Below are positions 1 through 5,871 of a stretch of 39,014 bases of DNA, piece by piece. Source of the DNA: Ahrensia marina. GTDB taxonomy: Bacteria; Pseudomonadota; Alphaproteobacteria; Rhizobiales; Rhizobiaceae. The notes under the pieces are model-generated. The model searched no databases, was not told the DNA's origin, and was given only the letters and a program-made list of their open reading frames with translations. The position numbers and the translations under genes were made by a program. The stretch lies in NCBI RefSeq assembly GCF_001293565.1, contig NZ_JXMU01000029.1:1-39014 (forward strand), in the 5' to 3' direction. How positions within the stretch are numbered: position 1 is the stretch's first letter; each line of letters opens with the position of its first letter.

Positions 1-260
1 TCGCCGCAACTTTGATTGCTTCTACATCTGCATTTGCTGCTAACAGCTCTTACTCAGACGGTAACGGCACATATCTGCAGCACGACAGCAACCTTGATAT
101 GGAAGCAACAGCATCAATCGGCACTGACGTCATCGACACAAACGCCGTCTTTACATCAACTGAATATGTAAATGGCCGTGACGCAACTATTAAGTACACC
201 CTAGGTGCTGACGGCGAACGTAACATTATCTCTAAATCATTCCGTTCTAGCGGTCGTTAA
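1..260 (+). CDS. Small secreted protein, tandem paralog 1 (5' partial)
   Basis: The reading frame is open to the window edge. Its first codons match residues 9 onward of the two downstream paralogs (signal peptide LAATLIASTSAFA), so only about 8 codons are missing and the full protein would be about 93 aa. After the predicted signal cleavage (AFA|AN) a mature domain of roughly 72 residues follows, containing the shared segments YLQ, EATASIGT, NGRDA, KYTLGADG and a C-terminal RNIISKSFRSS. There are no cysteines and no membrane segment beyond the signal. I do not recognise the family. The export signal suggests a periplasmic or extracellular location. It is the first of three head-to-tail copies and is followed by an intergenic inverted repeat. 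Confidence 0.8.
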   Translation, partial: AATLIASTSAFAANSSYSDGNGTYLQHDSNLDMEATASIGTDVIDTNAVFTSTEYVNGRDATIKYTLGADGERNIISKSFRSSGR

Positions 261-277
261 TATCCACCCCCAAGAGC

Positions 278-299
278 CCGGGGCACTGCAATGCCCCGG
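278..299 (+). repeat. 22-bp intergenic inverted repeat, copy 1
   Basis: CCGGGGCA at 278-285 pairs with TGCCCCGG at 292-299 around a 6-nt loop. An identical 22-bp element lies at the same place after the second paralog (664-685). No T-tract follows, so it is more likely an mRNA-stabilising or partial-termination hairpin than a strong terminator. It may set the relative expression of the tandem genes (inference). Confidence 0.7.
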
Positions 300-333
300 A
301 CCCTCCCTGACTATCCCAACCTAAATAACAAAA

Positions 334-347
334 GGCGTTTATACGCC
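334..347 (+). promoter_or_regulatory. Leader hairpin before secreted paralog 2
   Basis: GGCGT (334-338), loop TTAT, ACGCC (343-347). The stem ends 3 nt before the Shine-Dalgarno GAAGGA (351-356) of the gene starting at 364. The third paralog has a hairpin at the same place with a different stem sequence, which points to a conserved RNA structure. Confidence 0.55.
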
Positions 348-363
348 AACGAAGGAACACATT

Positions 364-648
364 ATGAAAACTCTTGCACTTACACTCGCCGCAACCTTGA
401 TTGCCTCTACATCTGCCTTTGCTGCAAACAGCTCATTTTCTAATGGCGATGGCTCTTACCTGCAAAATGGTGGCAACTTAGACATGGAAGCAACTGCATC
501 CATCGGTACTGCTGCCGCGATCGACACAAACCACATTTTCACAGTCGATGAAGTTGTTCATGGCCGCGATGCAAAAGTGAAATTTACACTCAATGCAGAC
601 GGCAGCCGTAACATTATTTCTGAATCATTCCGCTCAAGCGACCGTTAA
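364..648 (+). CDS. Small secreted protein, tandem paralog 2
   Basis: 94 aa. The Sec-type signal peptide (residues 1-21, MKTLALTLAATLIASTSAFA) is almost identical to that of paralog 3, while the mature part is diverged. The mature segment is polar and rich in Asn, Ser, Asp and Gly, with the blocks GDGSYLQNGGNLD, EATASIGT, HGRDAKVKFTLNADG and NIISESFRSS. The start is set by GAAGGAAC 8 nt upstream of the ATG. It sits between identical 22-bp hairpins and is probably co-transcribed with the other copies. I do not recognise a known family; it is likely an abundant secreted or periplasmic protein. A toxin, adhesin or stress role cannot be told from the sequence. Confidence 0.85.
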   Translation: MKTLALTLAATLIASTSAFAANSSFSNGDGSYLQNGGNLDMEATASIGTAAAIDTNHIFTVDEVVHGRDAKVKFTLNADGSRNIISESFRSSDR

Positions 649-663
649 TAACGGCCCCAGTAT

Positions 664-685
664 CCGGGGCACTGCAATGCCCCGG
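664..685 (+). repeat. 22-bp intergenic inverted repeat, copy 2
   Basis: Exact copy of the inverted repeat at 278-299, again about 15 nt after a stop codon of a secreted-protein gene and again without a T-tract. The perfect conservation contrasts with the diverged flanking spacer, so either it was kept by selection or the duplication is recent. Confidence 0.7.
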
Positions 686-718
686 ACCTCTGAACATTCC
701 CAACCCAAATTACAATGA

Positions 719-734
719 AAGCGCTGGTGCGCTT
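719..734 (+). promoter_or_regulatory. Leader hairpin before secreted paralog 3
   Basis: AAGCGC (719-724), loop TGGT, GCGCTT (729-734), ending 2 nt before the Shine-Dalgarno GAAGGA (737-742) of the gene at 750. It has the same position and shape as 334-347 but different paired bases. Confidence 0.55.
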
Positions 735-749
735 ATGAAGGAACATATT

Positions 750-1034
750 ATGAAAACTCTTGCACTTACACTCGCCGCAACTTTGATTGCTTCTACATCT
801 GCCTTTGCTGCAAACAGCTCTTACTCAAACGGTGACGGCTCATATCTTCAAAATGGTGGCAACCTTGACCGTGAAGCAACCGCTTCTATCGGAACTGTAG
901 ACGTCGTTGACACAAATACAATTTTCTCACGCAACGAGATCATCAATGGCCGCGATGCAACTGTGAAATTTACACTTGGCGCTGATGGCGAACGTAACAT
1001 CATTTCTAAATCATTCCGCTCAAGCAGCAGATAA
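750..1034 (+). CDS. Small secreted protein, tandem paralog 3
   Basis: 94 aa from the ATG at 750. An in-frame ATG at 735 would add MKEHI, but it lies upstream of the GAAGGA ribosome-binding site that all copies share, so 750 is preferred. The signal peptide is the same as in the other copies; the mature part carries GDGSYLQNGGNLD, EATASIGT, NGRDATVKFTLGADG and NIISKSFRSS. It combines features of copy 1 (GADGERNIISKSF) and copy 2 (YLQNGGNLD), as expected from duplication with exchange between copies. It is the last of the array and is followed by the structured non-coding region before proA. Function unknown. Confidence 0.85.
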   Translation: MKTLALTLAATLIASTSAFAANSSYSNGDGSYLQNGGNLDREATASIGTVDVVDTNTIFSRNEIINGRDATVKFTLGADGERNIISKSFRSSSR

Positions 1035-1127
1035 TTAGACAATTGCCGGCCCCTCGATAATCCCCCTCTCCCAATAGGGAAAACCGGCAAGAGTGAACCA
1101 GAGCCTTGCCAAAGCGGGCCGGTTCGG
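1035..1127 (+). other. Non-coding stretch with competing RNA stems
   Basis: No gene seen. On the plus strand several perfect pairings overlap and exclude each other: 1043-1049 with 1084-1090 (TTGCCGG/CCGGCAA), 1082-1087 with 1119-1124 (AACCGG/CCGGTT), 1086-1091 with 1105-1110 (GGCAAG/CTTGCC), and 1107-1112 with 1137-1142 (TGCCAA/TTGGCA). Directly downstream are two intrinsic-terminator-like hairpins. The arrangement could be the 3' end of the secreted-gene transcript, a small RNA, or an attenuator for proA. I do not match it to a known RNA family. Confidence 0.4.
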
Positions 1128-1172
1128 GCGAAGTCATTGGCAGGCCCCTCCTAGTCCTGTGACTTCGCTTTT
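1128..1172 (+). terminator. Intrinsic terminator 1 upstream of proA
   Basis: GCGAAGTCA (1128-1136) pairs perfectly with TGACTTCGC (1160-1168) and is followed directly by TTTT. The loop is long (23 nt). It probably ends transcription from the secreted-protein array, or of a small RNA. Confidence 0.6.
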
Positions 1173-1173
1173 C

Positions 1174-1209
1174 AAGCCACCGTTTGGCGTAGCCGACGGT
1201 GGCTTCTTT
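1174..1209 (+). terminator. Intrinsic terminator 2 upstream of proA
   Basis: AAGCCACCGT (1174-1183) pairs with ACGGTGGCTT (1196-1205), followed by CTTT. It lies 1 nt after terminator 1, so the two form a tandem barrier between the array and proA. Confidence 0.75.
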
Positions 1210-1238
1210 ATGAAACGTCACGTTGCACCATGTGCCTC

Positions 1239-1278
1239 ATCCGTGTAAGAACGCCTCAGTTCTAAAAACGAGACGGAT
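1239..1278 (+). promoter_or_regulatory. Foldable proA leader covering its ribosome-binding site
   Basis: ATCCGT (1239-1244) pairs with ACGGAT (1273-1278), immediately before the proA ATG. An inner hairpin AGAAC (1248-1252)/GTTCT (1259-1263) lies inside. The outer stem includes the purine stretch GAGACGGA that would serve as the Shine-Dalgarno, so initiation may depend on melting this fold (inference). A weak promoter-like TTGCAC (1223-1228), N17, TAAGAA (1246-1251) lies just upstream. Confidence 0.4.
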
Positions 1279-2565
1279 ATGCTGACGCAAACAAAAGAAT
1301 CTACCCAAGAGATTGAAAGCCTGATGGCCACGATTGGCCGGAACGCGAAAGCAGCCAGCGGCCCCTTATCGATCGCTTCAGCAGAGCAGAAAAAAACGGC
1401 TCTTTTAGCGATGGCAGACGCTGTTCGTAGTGAAACGGGTGCAATTCTGGCAGCGAACAAGCTGGACATGGAAAACGGCGCCAAAGCAGAGCTTTCGCCT
1501 GCCATGATGGATCGCCTGAAACTTGACGAAGAGCGCATTAACGCTATCGCCGAAGGCATCTTGTCCATTAGCGAACTGACAGACCCTGTTGGCGAAGTCA
1601 TCGCCCAGTGGGAGCGCCCGAACGGTTTGAAAATCGAACGCGTGCGCACGCCCCTTGGCGTGATCGGCGTTATTTATGAAAGCCGGCCGAATGTAACGGC
1701 TGATGCCGGCGCTCTTTGCTTGAAAGCAGGCAATGCGGTCATCCTGCGCGGCGGCTCGGATTCAGTTCATTCATCCCGTGCCATTCACGCTTGTCTGGTC
1801 AGCGGCCTGAAGGCTGCGGGCTTGCCTGAACATGCGGTACAACTTGTTCCGACAACCGACCGCGCCGCTGTTGGTGAATTGCTGAAAGGCCTTGATGGCT
1901 GTGTGGACGTGATTGTTCCGCGCGGCGGCAAAAGCCTGGTCGGGCGCGTGCAATCAGAAGCCCGCGTACCTGTGTTTGCGCACCTTGAAGGCATTTGCCA
2001 CATTTATGTTGACGCTTCCGCTGATCTGCAAATGGCCGTTGATGTTGTCACCAATGCAAAGATGCGCCGTACCGGCATTTGCGGCTCTGTCGAAACACTG
2101 CTTGTCGACCGCAAAATTGCCGCCAGCCATCTGGTTCCTGTTCTCAAAAGTCTGACAGAAAAGGGATGCGAAATTCGCGGTGCAGAAGAGGTTTGCATTG
2201 CCTACCCCGATGCTGTGCCTGCCACCGATGAGGATTGGTCGACCGAATATCTCGATGCCATTATCTCTGTCAAAATTGTGGACGGTATTAGCGGCGCGAT
2301 TGAGCATATTCAAAACTACTCATCGGCCCATACAGAAGCTGTCATTGCAGAAGATGAAGAGGTCGTTGCACGCTTCTTCAATGAAGTCGACAGCGCTATT
2401 TTGCTGCACAATGCATCAACACAATTCGCTGATGGCGGTGAATTTGGCATGGGCGCCGAAATCGGTATTGCAACAGGAAAAATGCACGCCCGCGGACCGG
2501 TCGGGGTCGAACAATTAACATCGTTCAAATACCGTGTGCATGGCACCGGCCAAACCCGAACCTAG
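1279..2565 (+). CDS. proA: Gamma-glutamyl phosphate reductase (proline biosynthesis)
   Basis: 428 aa, full family length. ProA reduces gamma-glutamyl phosphate to glutamate-5-semialdehyde with NADPH, the second step of proline synthesis, in the cytoplasm. It belongs to the aldehyde dehydrogenase fold: the N-terminal and nucleotide-binding part includes [16 protein letters not shown] (about 125-140) and [11 protein letters not shown] (about 156-166). The substrate part includes PRGGKSLV (214-221), [11 protein letters not shown] and the catalytic Cys268 in [13 protein letters not shown]. The C-terminus has the expected [18 protein letters not shown] block. In rhizobia proA normally follows obgE-proB; here no proB is upstream, so glutamate 5-kinase must be encoded elsewhere. 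nadD follows after 5 nt. Confidence 0.95.
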   Translation: MLTQTKESTQEIESLMATIGRNAKAASGPLSIASAEQKKTALLAMADAVRSETGAILAANKLDMENGAKAELSPAMMDRLKLDEERINAIAEGILSISELTDPVGEVIAQWERPNGLKIERVRTPLGVIGVIYESRPNVTADAGALCLKAGNAVILRGGSDSVHSSRAIHACLVSGLKAAGLPEHAVQLVPTTDRAAVGELLKGLDGCVDVIVPRGGKSLVGRVQSEARVPVFAHLEGICHIYVDASADLQMAVDVVTNAKMRRTGICGSVETLLVDRKIAASHLVPVLKSLTEKGCEIRGAEEVCIAYPDAVPATDEDWSTEYLDAIISVKIVDGISGAIEHIQNYSSAHTEAVIAEDEEVVARFFNEVDSAILLHNASTQFADGGEFGMGAEIGIATGKMHARGPVGVEQLTSFKYRVHGTGQTRT

Positions 2566-2570
2566 ACAAG

Positions 2571-3212
2571 GTGGAGCACGATAAGGACATCGCCGCAGGC
2601 GTTGCAGCGCAATATCTGCGTATGCCTTATGTCGAAAAAGGCATGACAGTCGGTCTTTTTGGCGGGTCCTTCAATCCACCCCATGACGGGCACAATCTTG
2701 TCGCCGAAATCGCGTTGCGACGGCTTGGCCTGAACCAGCTTTGGTGGATGGTCACGCCCGGCAATCCGCTCAAAGATACGTCCCAATTGCCTAGTCTGGC
2801 TGAAAGAATCCAGCTTTCAGAAGAAATCAATGACGACCCGCGCATCAAAGTCACAGGTTTTGAGGCATCATTTGATACCGCCTACACGGCCCAGACATTG
2901 GCGATGATCCACCAGCGCAATATCGGCGTGAATTTCGTCTGGATCATGGGCGCTGATAATTTAGCCAGCTTCCACAAATGGCAGGACTGGCAAATCATTG
3001 CAAAAACCTTTCCGATCGCCGTGATCGACCGGCCAGGCTCCACATTGTCTTACTTGTCATCGATCATGGCAAAGACGTTTGATTATGCCCGCGTGGATGA
3101 AAATGACGCACCGGCTTTAGCGCGCCTTAAGGCGCCCGCATGGACATTTATCCATGGCCCGAGGTCACCGCTTTCTTCAACCGCGATACGCAATAAAACC
3201 AAAAACCTGTAA
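2571..3212 (+). CDS. nadD: Nicotinate-nucleotide adenylyltransferase
   Basis: 213 aa from a GTG at 2571; an ATG at 2622 (residue 18) is an alternative start with no clear Shine-Dalgarno. NadD joins ATP and nicotinate mononucleotide to form deamido-NAD in NAD biosynthesis. The nucleotidyltransferase signature GLFGGSFNPPHDGH is at residues 28-41, and the C-terminal SSTAIR (202-207) contacts the phosphates in this family. WWMVTPGNPLK and WIMGADNLASFHKW are further family blocks. It lies 5 nt after proA, consistent with co-transcription, in the standard rhizobial order proA-nadD-rsfS-rlmH. Confidence 0.93.
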   Translation: MEHDKDIAAGVAAQYLRMPYVEKGMTVGLFGGSFNPPHDGHNLVAEIALRRLGLNQLWWMVTPGNPLKDTSQLPSLAERIQLSEEINDDPRIKVTGFEASFDTAYTAQTLAMIHQRNIGVNFVWIMGADNLASFHKWQDWQIIAKTFPIAVIDRPGSTLSYLSSIMAKTFDYARVDENDAPALARLKAPAWTFIHGPRSPLSSTAIRNKTKNL

Positions 3213-3244
3213 CAGGCTGTGACATTGCTTAGATAGATTGCGTC

Positions 3245-3273
3245 TTGAAACTGTTATACAGGCATGACTATCT
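3245..3273 (+). promoter_or_regulatory. Candidate housekeeping promoter for rsfS
   Basis: TTGAAA (3245-3250, preceded by C), a 17-nt spacer, then CTATCT (3268-3273). This resembles the alphaproteobacterial RpoD consensus CTTGAC-N17-CTATAT. It would give a transcript starting near 3280 that carries the hairpin at 3281-3304 and the rsfS ribosome-binding site. Confidence 0.45.
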
Positions 3274-3280
3274 TTAGATC

Positions 3281-3304
3281 ATCAGGCAAAACGAATCGCC
3301 TGAT
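3281..3304 (+). promoter_or_regulatory. Leader hairpin upstream of rsfS
   Basis: ATCAGGC (3281-3287) pairs perfectly with GCCTGAT (3298-3304) around a 10-nt loop. No T-tract follows, so it is not a classic terminator. It lies between the candidate promoter and the rsfS Shine-Dalgarno (AGGAAAGGA, about 3319-3327). Confidence 0.5.
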
Positions 3305-3333
3305 TTGCACATGTTCCAAAGGAAAGGACCCAC

Positions 3334-3732
3334 TTGAGAACAGCAAACGAGAAGAAGGTTAACCAGCCTTCAGCATCCGAACTCAGCGGCGCTGCCACTG
3401 CGCAACGGATTTACGACTTTGTGATGGATAGCTTGGAGTCAAGCAAAGCCATCGACATAATTCCAATCGACATTAAAGGAAAATCCGCTTTGGCGGATCA
3501 TATGGTTGTCGCGTCGGGCACATCCCACAGGCATGTGAACGCTGTTGCAGACCATTTGCTACGCACTTTAAAGGAGCAGGGCTTGGGCACATCGCGTGTC
3601 GAAGGTCTTTCCGGAGCCGATTGGGTCTTGGTAGATGCAGGCGATGTGATCGTGCATATCTTCCGTCCGGAAGTGCGCGAATTCTATCAGCTTGAGAAAA
3701 TCTGGGCAGAAGACGCAGACACCGTGCATTAA
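3334..3732 (+). CDS. rsfS: Ribosomal silencing factor RsfS
   Basis: 132 aa from a TTG start, chosen because a strong AGGAAAGGA lies 6 nt upstream and the nearby ATG at 3311 runs into a stop. RsfS (Iojap/DUF143 family) binds protein L14 of the large ribosomal subunit and blocks subunit joining in starvation. The family core runs from about residue 30 to the end: AIDIIPIDIKGKSALADHMVVASGTS, then a helix HVNAVADHLLRTLKEQG, VEGLSGADWVLVDAGDVIVHIF and the terminal REFYQLEKIW. It lies in the conserved block with nadD upstream and rlmH downstream. Confidence 0.94.
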   Translation: MRTANEKKVNQPSASELSGAATAQRIYDFVMDSLESSKAIDIIPIDIKGKSALADHMVVASGTSHRHVNAVADHLLRTLKEQGLGTSRVEGLSGADWVLVDAGDVIVHIFRPEVREFYQLEKIWAEDADTVH

Positions 3733-3738
3733 GTCCTT

Positions 3739-3761
3739 CTTTCCGATAAACCATCGGAAAG
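3739..3761 (+). promoter_or_regulatory. Hairpin sequestering the rlmH ribosome-binding site
   Basis: CTTTCCGAT (3739-3747) pairs perfectly with ATCGGAAAG (3753-3761) around AAACC. The 3' arm contains most of the GGAAAGGA Shine-Dalgarno (3756-3763) that serves the rlmH ATG at 3771, so the folded form should lower initiation (inference). Confidence 0.55.
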
Positions 3762-3770
3762 GATGAATTT

Positions 3771-4256
3771 ATGCAACTGGTTTTATTTTGTGTTGGCCGA
3801 TTGAAAAAAGGGCCGGAGCGCGAACTTGTTGAGCGCTATCTGGATCGCTTGGCCAAGACCGGACCGCAATGCGGCCTCAATTTCGGCGGGGTGACCGAAA
3901 TTGTGGAAAGCCGCGCACAAACAGCCGAACAAAGAAAAGCCGAAGAAAGCGCGCGATGCCGCGAGCTTGTAAGCGATCCCCGCTCTGCTCTGCTTTTGTT
4001 TGATGAGCGCGGCAAAGCGCTTGGATCGCGCGATTTTGCAGGAAAAATAGGCGATCTGCGCGATCAGGGCATCCAGACATTGGTGGCTGCCATCGGCGGA
4101 CCGGACGGACACGAACCGGGCCTTGCCAATGATGCCCATATGGTAGTCGCCTTGGGAAAGCTGACATGGCCGCATCAGGTGGCGCGAATTCTTGTCGCCG
4201 AACAGCTTTATCGCGCCAGCGCGATTTTAAACAATCATCCCTACCATCGTGACTAA
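3771..4256 (+). CDS. rlmH: 23S rRNA (pseudouridine-1915 N3) methyltransferase
   Basis: 161 aa, usual length for this SPOUT-class enzyme. RlmH methylates pseudouridine 1915 in helix 69 of 23S rRNA using S-adenosylmethionine, acting on assembled 70S ribosomes. Visible family features are the N-terminal LVLFCVGRLKKGPERELVERYLDRL, the LLLFDERGKALGSRDFA segment, the SAM-binding IGGPDG (108-113) and the C-terminal HPYHR (156-160). It lies 38 nt after rsfS, with its ribosome-binding site inside a 9-bp hairpin. The preceding gene also acts on the ribosome, so this pair forms a small ribosome-related unit. Confidence 0.95.
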   Translation: MQLVLFCVGRLKKGPERELVERYLDRLAKTGPQCGLNFGGVTEIVESRAQTAEQRKAEESARCRELVSDPRSALLLFDERGKALGSRDFAGKIGDLRDQGIQTLVAAIGGPDGHEPGLANDAHMVVALGKLTWPHQVARILVAEQLYRASAILNNHPYHRD

Positions 4257-4276
4257 GGAGGCAAGCACTATATCAT

Positions 4277-4312
4277 ATTTGCGCCCCTTTGCACTTTTAT
4301 CAAAGCGCAAAT
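4277..4312 (+). promoter_or_regulatory. Bulged hairpin between rlmH and envC
   Basis: ATTTGCGC (4277-4284) pairs with GCGCAAAT (4305-4312). After a CCC bulge, TTTG (4288-4291) pairs with CAAA (4301-4304), closing a 9-nt loop. It makes a 12-bp stem with no T-tract, so it may be an mRNA processing or protection element. Confidence 0.5.
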
Positions 4313-4345
4313 CATTTATGGTGGGCTGAAAACAGGCTTTGATTC

Positions 4346-5869
4346 TTGGCAACGGCACTCAATAAATTTTGGGCATGGCGATATTTGCTGGCAGCAATTT
4401 TTATTATTGCTGCACCAAGCCTTCACGCGCAGACACTTTTACCCGAAGATATGCCGCCGGAAATCCGCCAGAGCCTTGAAAAATCAACGGCCGAACTAAA
4501 CGCCATTCTTGACGAGCGCGGTGTTACCCAGCAACGCGCCAAAGAACTGGAAAGCGAAGTCGAAGCAATCCGCAAAGACAAGGCCGCGATCACGGCAGCG
4601 CTTATTCAATCTGCAAAAACCGAGAAAAAACTGGCTGCAGATATTTTTCAATTACAGGAAGATTTGCTGGCGCTTGAAGCCCAGAAAGCCGACATTCAAA
4701 TCGGCCTGTGGGAACGGCGCGGCGCTTTGGCAGAAGTGTTGGCCGCCTTGCAACGCATGGGGCTTAATCCGCCGCCGGCTTTGCTGGTGACACCGGAAGA
4801 CGCGCTTGGTTCTGTGCGCAGTTCTATTCTTTTAAGCGCCGTTGTGCCGCATATGCGGGCGGAAACCGAAATATTGATCGCCGATATTCAAGAGCTCGAC
4901 CAGATCACGGGAAGCATCAAATCCGAGCAGGAAAAGCTTAAATCGACGCGTCAGGAGCAGGCCGAAGAACAAAAACGCCTGTCACTCCTTGTAGAAGAAA
5001 AAAAGAAACTCGAAGGCCAGACGGCGGCTGAGCTGGCATTGCAGCAACAGCGAATGGCTGAACTGCTTGCGCAAGCCGAAAGCATGGAAAGCTTTATCAC
5101 ATCATTGGAGGATGAGGCCGAGCGCGTAAGGCGGGAAGCGGAAGAAAAATTACGCGCCGAAGAACAGGCCCGCATTGAAGAGGAACAGCGCAAAGAGGCC
5201 GAAGCAAAAGCAGCGCGTTTAGCGGCTGAAAAAGCACGCGAAGAGGCCGAGCGTGCCAAGCGCGAGGCGGACAGAGCAAAACAGCTTGCCGCTGAAAAAG
5301 CATTGCGCGAAGCAGAAACAGCGCGTCTGGAGGCCGAACGCGAACAGCGTGAAGCACAGTTGCGAATCAGCGAAGCACGCCAACGCGCAGCCGAACTGGC
5401 GGCAAAACCAAGCCAGATCGCACCGGCCGCACCCTTCTCGACCCGAGGCGGTCAACTGGCAAAACCTGTATCAGGCCGCACAATTACCGCATTTGGCGAT
5501 GATGACGGTCTTGGTCAAAGAGCGCAGGGCGATACAATAGAAACCAGCCCCAACGCAATTGTGACTGCACCGGCGGATGGAAAAGTGCTATATGCTGGAC
5601 CATTCCGTGCCTATGGCAACCTATTGATCATTGATGCGGGAGAAGAGTATCATCTTGTTCTTGCTGGAATGGATAGGATAGACGTTGCACAGGGACAGTT
5701 TGTGCTGGAAGGTGAACCGGTAGGCGCAATGGGCCGTATCAGACTTGCCAGCGTGACTGCGGCGGCGACTAAAAATGACAATCCGACGCTCTATATAGAG
5801 TTCAGGAAGAATTCAAAACCGATCAACCCGTCACCATGGTGGGAGAAGATCAGTGCGGGAAGGACGTAA
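4346..5869 (+). CDS. EnvC-like murein hydrolase activator (degenerate LytM domain)
   Basis: 507 aa from a TTG at 4346; the preceding in-frame codon region contains a stop at 4340, so the start cannot lie further up. A signal peptide (about 1-28, ending HAQ) is followed by long coiled coils (about 40-125 and 190-355, rich in Glu, Ala, Arg and Lys) and a C-terminal M23/LytM-like domain (about 370-500). The zinc ligands of active LytM enzymes are missing: the expected HLHFE is LYIEFRK, and no His follows the AYGNLLIIDAG strand. This fits EnvC proteins, which activate cell-division amidases rather than cut peptidoglycan themselves. It ends 2 nt before ctpA, as in other rhizobia. Confidence 0.88.
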   Translation: MATALNKFWAWRYLLAAIFIIAAPSLHAQTLLPEDMPPEIRQSLEKSTAELNAILDERGVTQQRAKELESEVEAIRKDKAAITAALIQSAKTEKKLAADIFQLQEDLLALEAQKADIQIGLWERRGALAEVLAALQRMGLNPPPALLVTPEDALGSVRSSILLSAVVPHMRAETEILIADIQELDQITGSIKSEQEKLKSTRQEQAEEQKRLSLLVEEKKKLEGQTAAELALQQQRMAELLAQAESMESFITSLEDEAERVRREAEEKLRAEEQARIEEEQRKEAEAKAARLAAEKAREEAERAKREADRAKQLAAEKALREAETARLEAEREQREAQLRISEARQRAAELAAKPSQIAPAAPFSTRGGQLAKPVSGRTITAFGDDDGLGQRAQGDTIETSPNAIVTAPADGKVLYAGPFRAYGNLLIIDAGEEYHLVLAGMDRIDVAQGQFVLEGEPVGAMGRIRLASVTAAATKNDNPTLYIEFRKNSKPINPSPWWEKISAGRT

Positions 5870-5871
5870 AT

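Noticed and set aside
278-685. CRISPR-like repeats
   Set aside because: Only two copies, separated by a gene and not by uniform spacers; no cas genes.
1035-1210. Known structured RNA (signal recognition RNA, 6S, tmRNA or RNase P RNA)
   Set aside because: None of the recognisable conserved cores of these RNAs could be found, so it is left as an unassigned structured region.
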